Positions 5,797-5,914 of a DNA stretch of 5,914 bases are shown piece by piece. The position numbers were made by a program, and so were the translations under genes. The notes under the pieces are model-generated. The model made no database searches. It was not told the DNA's origin and saw only the letters and a list, made by a program, of their open reading frames with translations. The stretch is from Muribaculaceae bacterium. GTDB taxonomy: Bacteria > Pseudomonadota > Alphaproteobacteria > Rs-D84. Position 1 is the first letter of the stretch. Every line of letters begins with the position of its first letter. Where the stretch lies: NCBI GenBank assembly GCA_023665245.1, contig JAMPEH010000156.1:1-5914 (forward strand). Reading direction: 5' to 3'.

Positions 5797-5832
5797 TTAA
5801 AACAAAAACCAATTTACCCTTGGTGTACAGGG
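5737..5832. repeat. 15-bp direct repeat CCTT(A/G)GTGTACAGGG, two copies
   Basis: The copies lie at 5737-5751 and 5818-5832 and differ at one base. Each contains the palindrome TGTACA, and the second forms the apex of the hairpin at 5804-5844. They are 81 bases apart. Possible roles are integrase or excisionase binding sites, or operator half-sites. Confidence 0.55.
5761..5786. repeat. Perfect 8-bp inverted repeat AACTTGAA / TTCAAGTT
   Basis: AACTTGAA (5761-5768) and TTCAAGTT (5779-5786) are exact reverse complements with a 10-base spacer. The dyad lies between the two 15-bp direct repeats. The spacing suits a dimeric DNA-binding protein or a pair of inverted recombinase core sites better than a terminator, since no T-run follows. 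Confidence 0.5.
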
Positions 5833-5844
5833 AAACTGGTTTTT
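5804..5844 (-). terminator. Bidirectional terminator-like hairpin
   Basis: A5 plus CCA (5804-5811) pairs with TGG plus T5 (5837-5844). TTT (5813-5815) pairs with AAA (5833-5835), and CCCT (5817-5820) with AGGG (5829-5832). There is one mismatch, one bulged A and an eight-base loop, about 15 pairs in total. A-run and T-run flanks make it plausible in both directions. On the minus strand it follows the tRNA-end-like block by eight bases and is followed by TTTTTGTTTT, so it would terminate leftward transcription entering from the right. Confidence 0.6.
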
Positions 5845-5849
5845 ATCAC

Positions 5850-5867
5850 TTTGCGGAGAGAGAGGGG
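5850..5867 (-). other. Candidate attachment core resembling a tRNA-Ser 3' end
   Basis: Read on the minus strand the block is CCCCTCTCTCTCCGCAAA. TCTCTCC followed by G fits the 3' half of an acceptor stem plus the G discriminator of serine tRNAs, and it is followed at close distance by a terminator-like hairpin. The bases further 5' on that strand (ATATCCGTT) do not form a normal T-loop (GTTCGAA), so this is not a complete tRNA gene. Phage integrases often use tRNA 3' ends as integration cores. The match is from memory of tRNA structure and is unverified; a chance purine/pyrimidine run is the alternative. Confidence 0.35.
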
Positions 5868-5914
5868 AACGGATATTTTGGCGGTAGTTTCCATGATAAG
5901 CAATTTATTATTCA

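Larger units (their letters stand above)
5642..5914. other. Gene-free, repeat-rich region upstream of the integrase (att-like)
   Basis: No convincing gene lies in these 273 bases. The region is AT-rich near the integrase and carries several short direct and inverted repeats, a hairpin with flanking A and T runs, and a purine-rich block that reads as a tRNA 3' end on the minus strand. Repeat-dense, gene-free DNA directly upstream of an integrase is the usual arrangement of an attachment site with arm-type binding sites and the integrase promoter. I see no confident Bacteroides-type promoter (TTTG plus TAnnTTTG). A tiny minus-strand frame (5814-5894) is probably chance. Confidence 0.6.

Noticed and set aside
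5642..5832. Repeats as a CRISPR array
   Set aside because: Each repeat has only two or three copies, is under 17 bases and varies in spacing, so there is no array structure.
5814..5894. A 26-codon minus-strand frame at the right edge
   Set aside because: It is very short, overlaps both the hairpin and the tRNA-end-like block, and an open frame of this length is expected by chance.

Overview
The window looks like part of a temperate phage or prophage (less likely another integrative element) from a Bacteroidales-type host. Three things point there. The integrase has the Bacteroidetes layout: an N-terminal arm-binding domain, a SAM-like core-binding domain, then a tyrosine-recombinase domain. 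Most gene starts lack a clear Shine-Dalgarno sequence and sit behind A/T-rich leaders. The genes are small and tightly packed, as in phages. No structural, packaging, replication or repressor gene is visible, so lifestyle and completeness cannot be judged here.

Positions 1-3343 hold a rightward run of nine short genes: the 3' end of one gene, an unknown 117-aa protein, a small HNH nuclease-like protein, an acidic unknown protein, a two-CxxC zinc-ribbon protein resembling Lar-type restriction alleviation proteins, and four further unknowns. Stop and start codons overlap by 4 or 8 bases at five junctions, so this is almost certainly one co-translated operon. The pairing of a Lar-like protein with unrecognised small genes suggests an accessory or host-takeover segment. 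That is inference.

Positions 3344-3497 are a leader region with a possible 43-aa ORF and a 36-base imperfect hairpin. It precedes a BRO-N/KilAC phage antirepressor (3498-4310). The two halves of the antirepressor differ in base composition, roughly 42% versus 54% GC, which suggests a domain swap. A strong intrinsic terminator (4316-4350) closes the rightward unit.

Positions 4379-5641 encode the leftward integrase, convergent with the antirepressor. Its catalytic set is unusual: Ser stands where catalytic Arg I is expected, Tyr replaces the His/Lys of HxxR, and Thr replaces the last His, while Lys, the second Arg and Tyr remain. The 273 bases upstream of it (5642-5914) have no convincing gene but are dense in short direct and inverted repeats. 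They also contain a bidirectional terminator-like hairpin next to a block that, read on the minus strand, resembles the 3' acceptor end of a serine tRNA. Together this looks like an attachment-site (attP or attL/R) region. The functional logic is an integration module (integrase plus att-like DNA) beside an antirepressor switch, downstream of an operon of mostly undescribed early genes.
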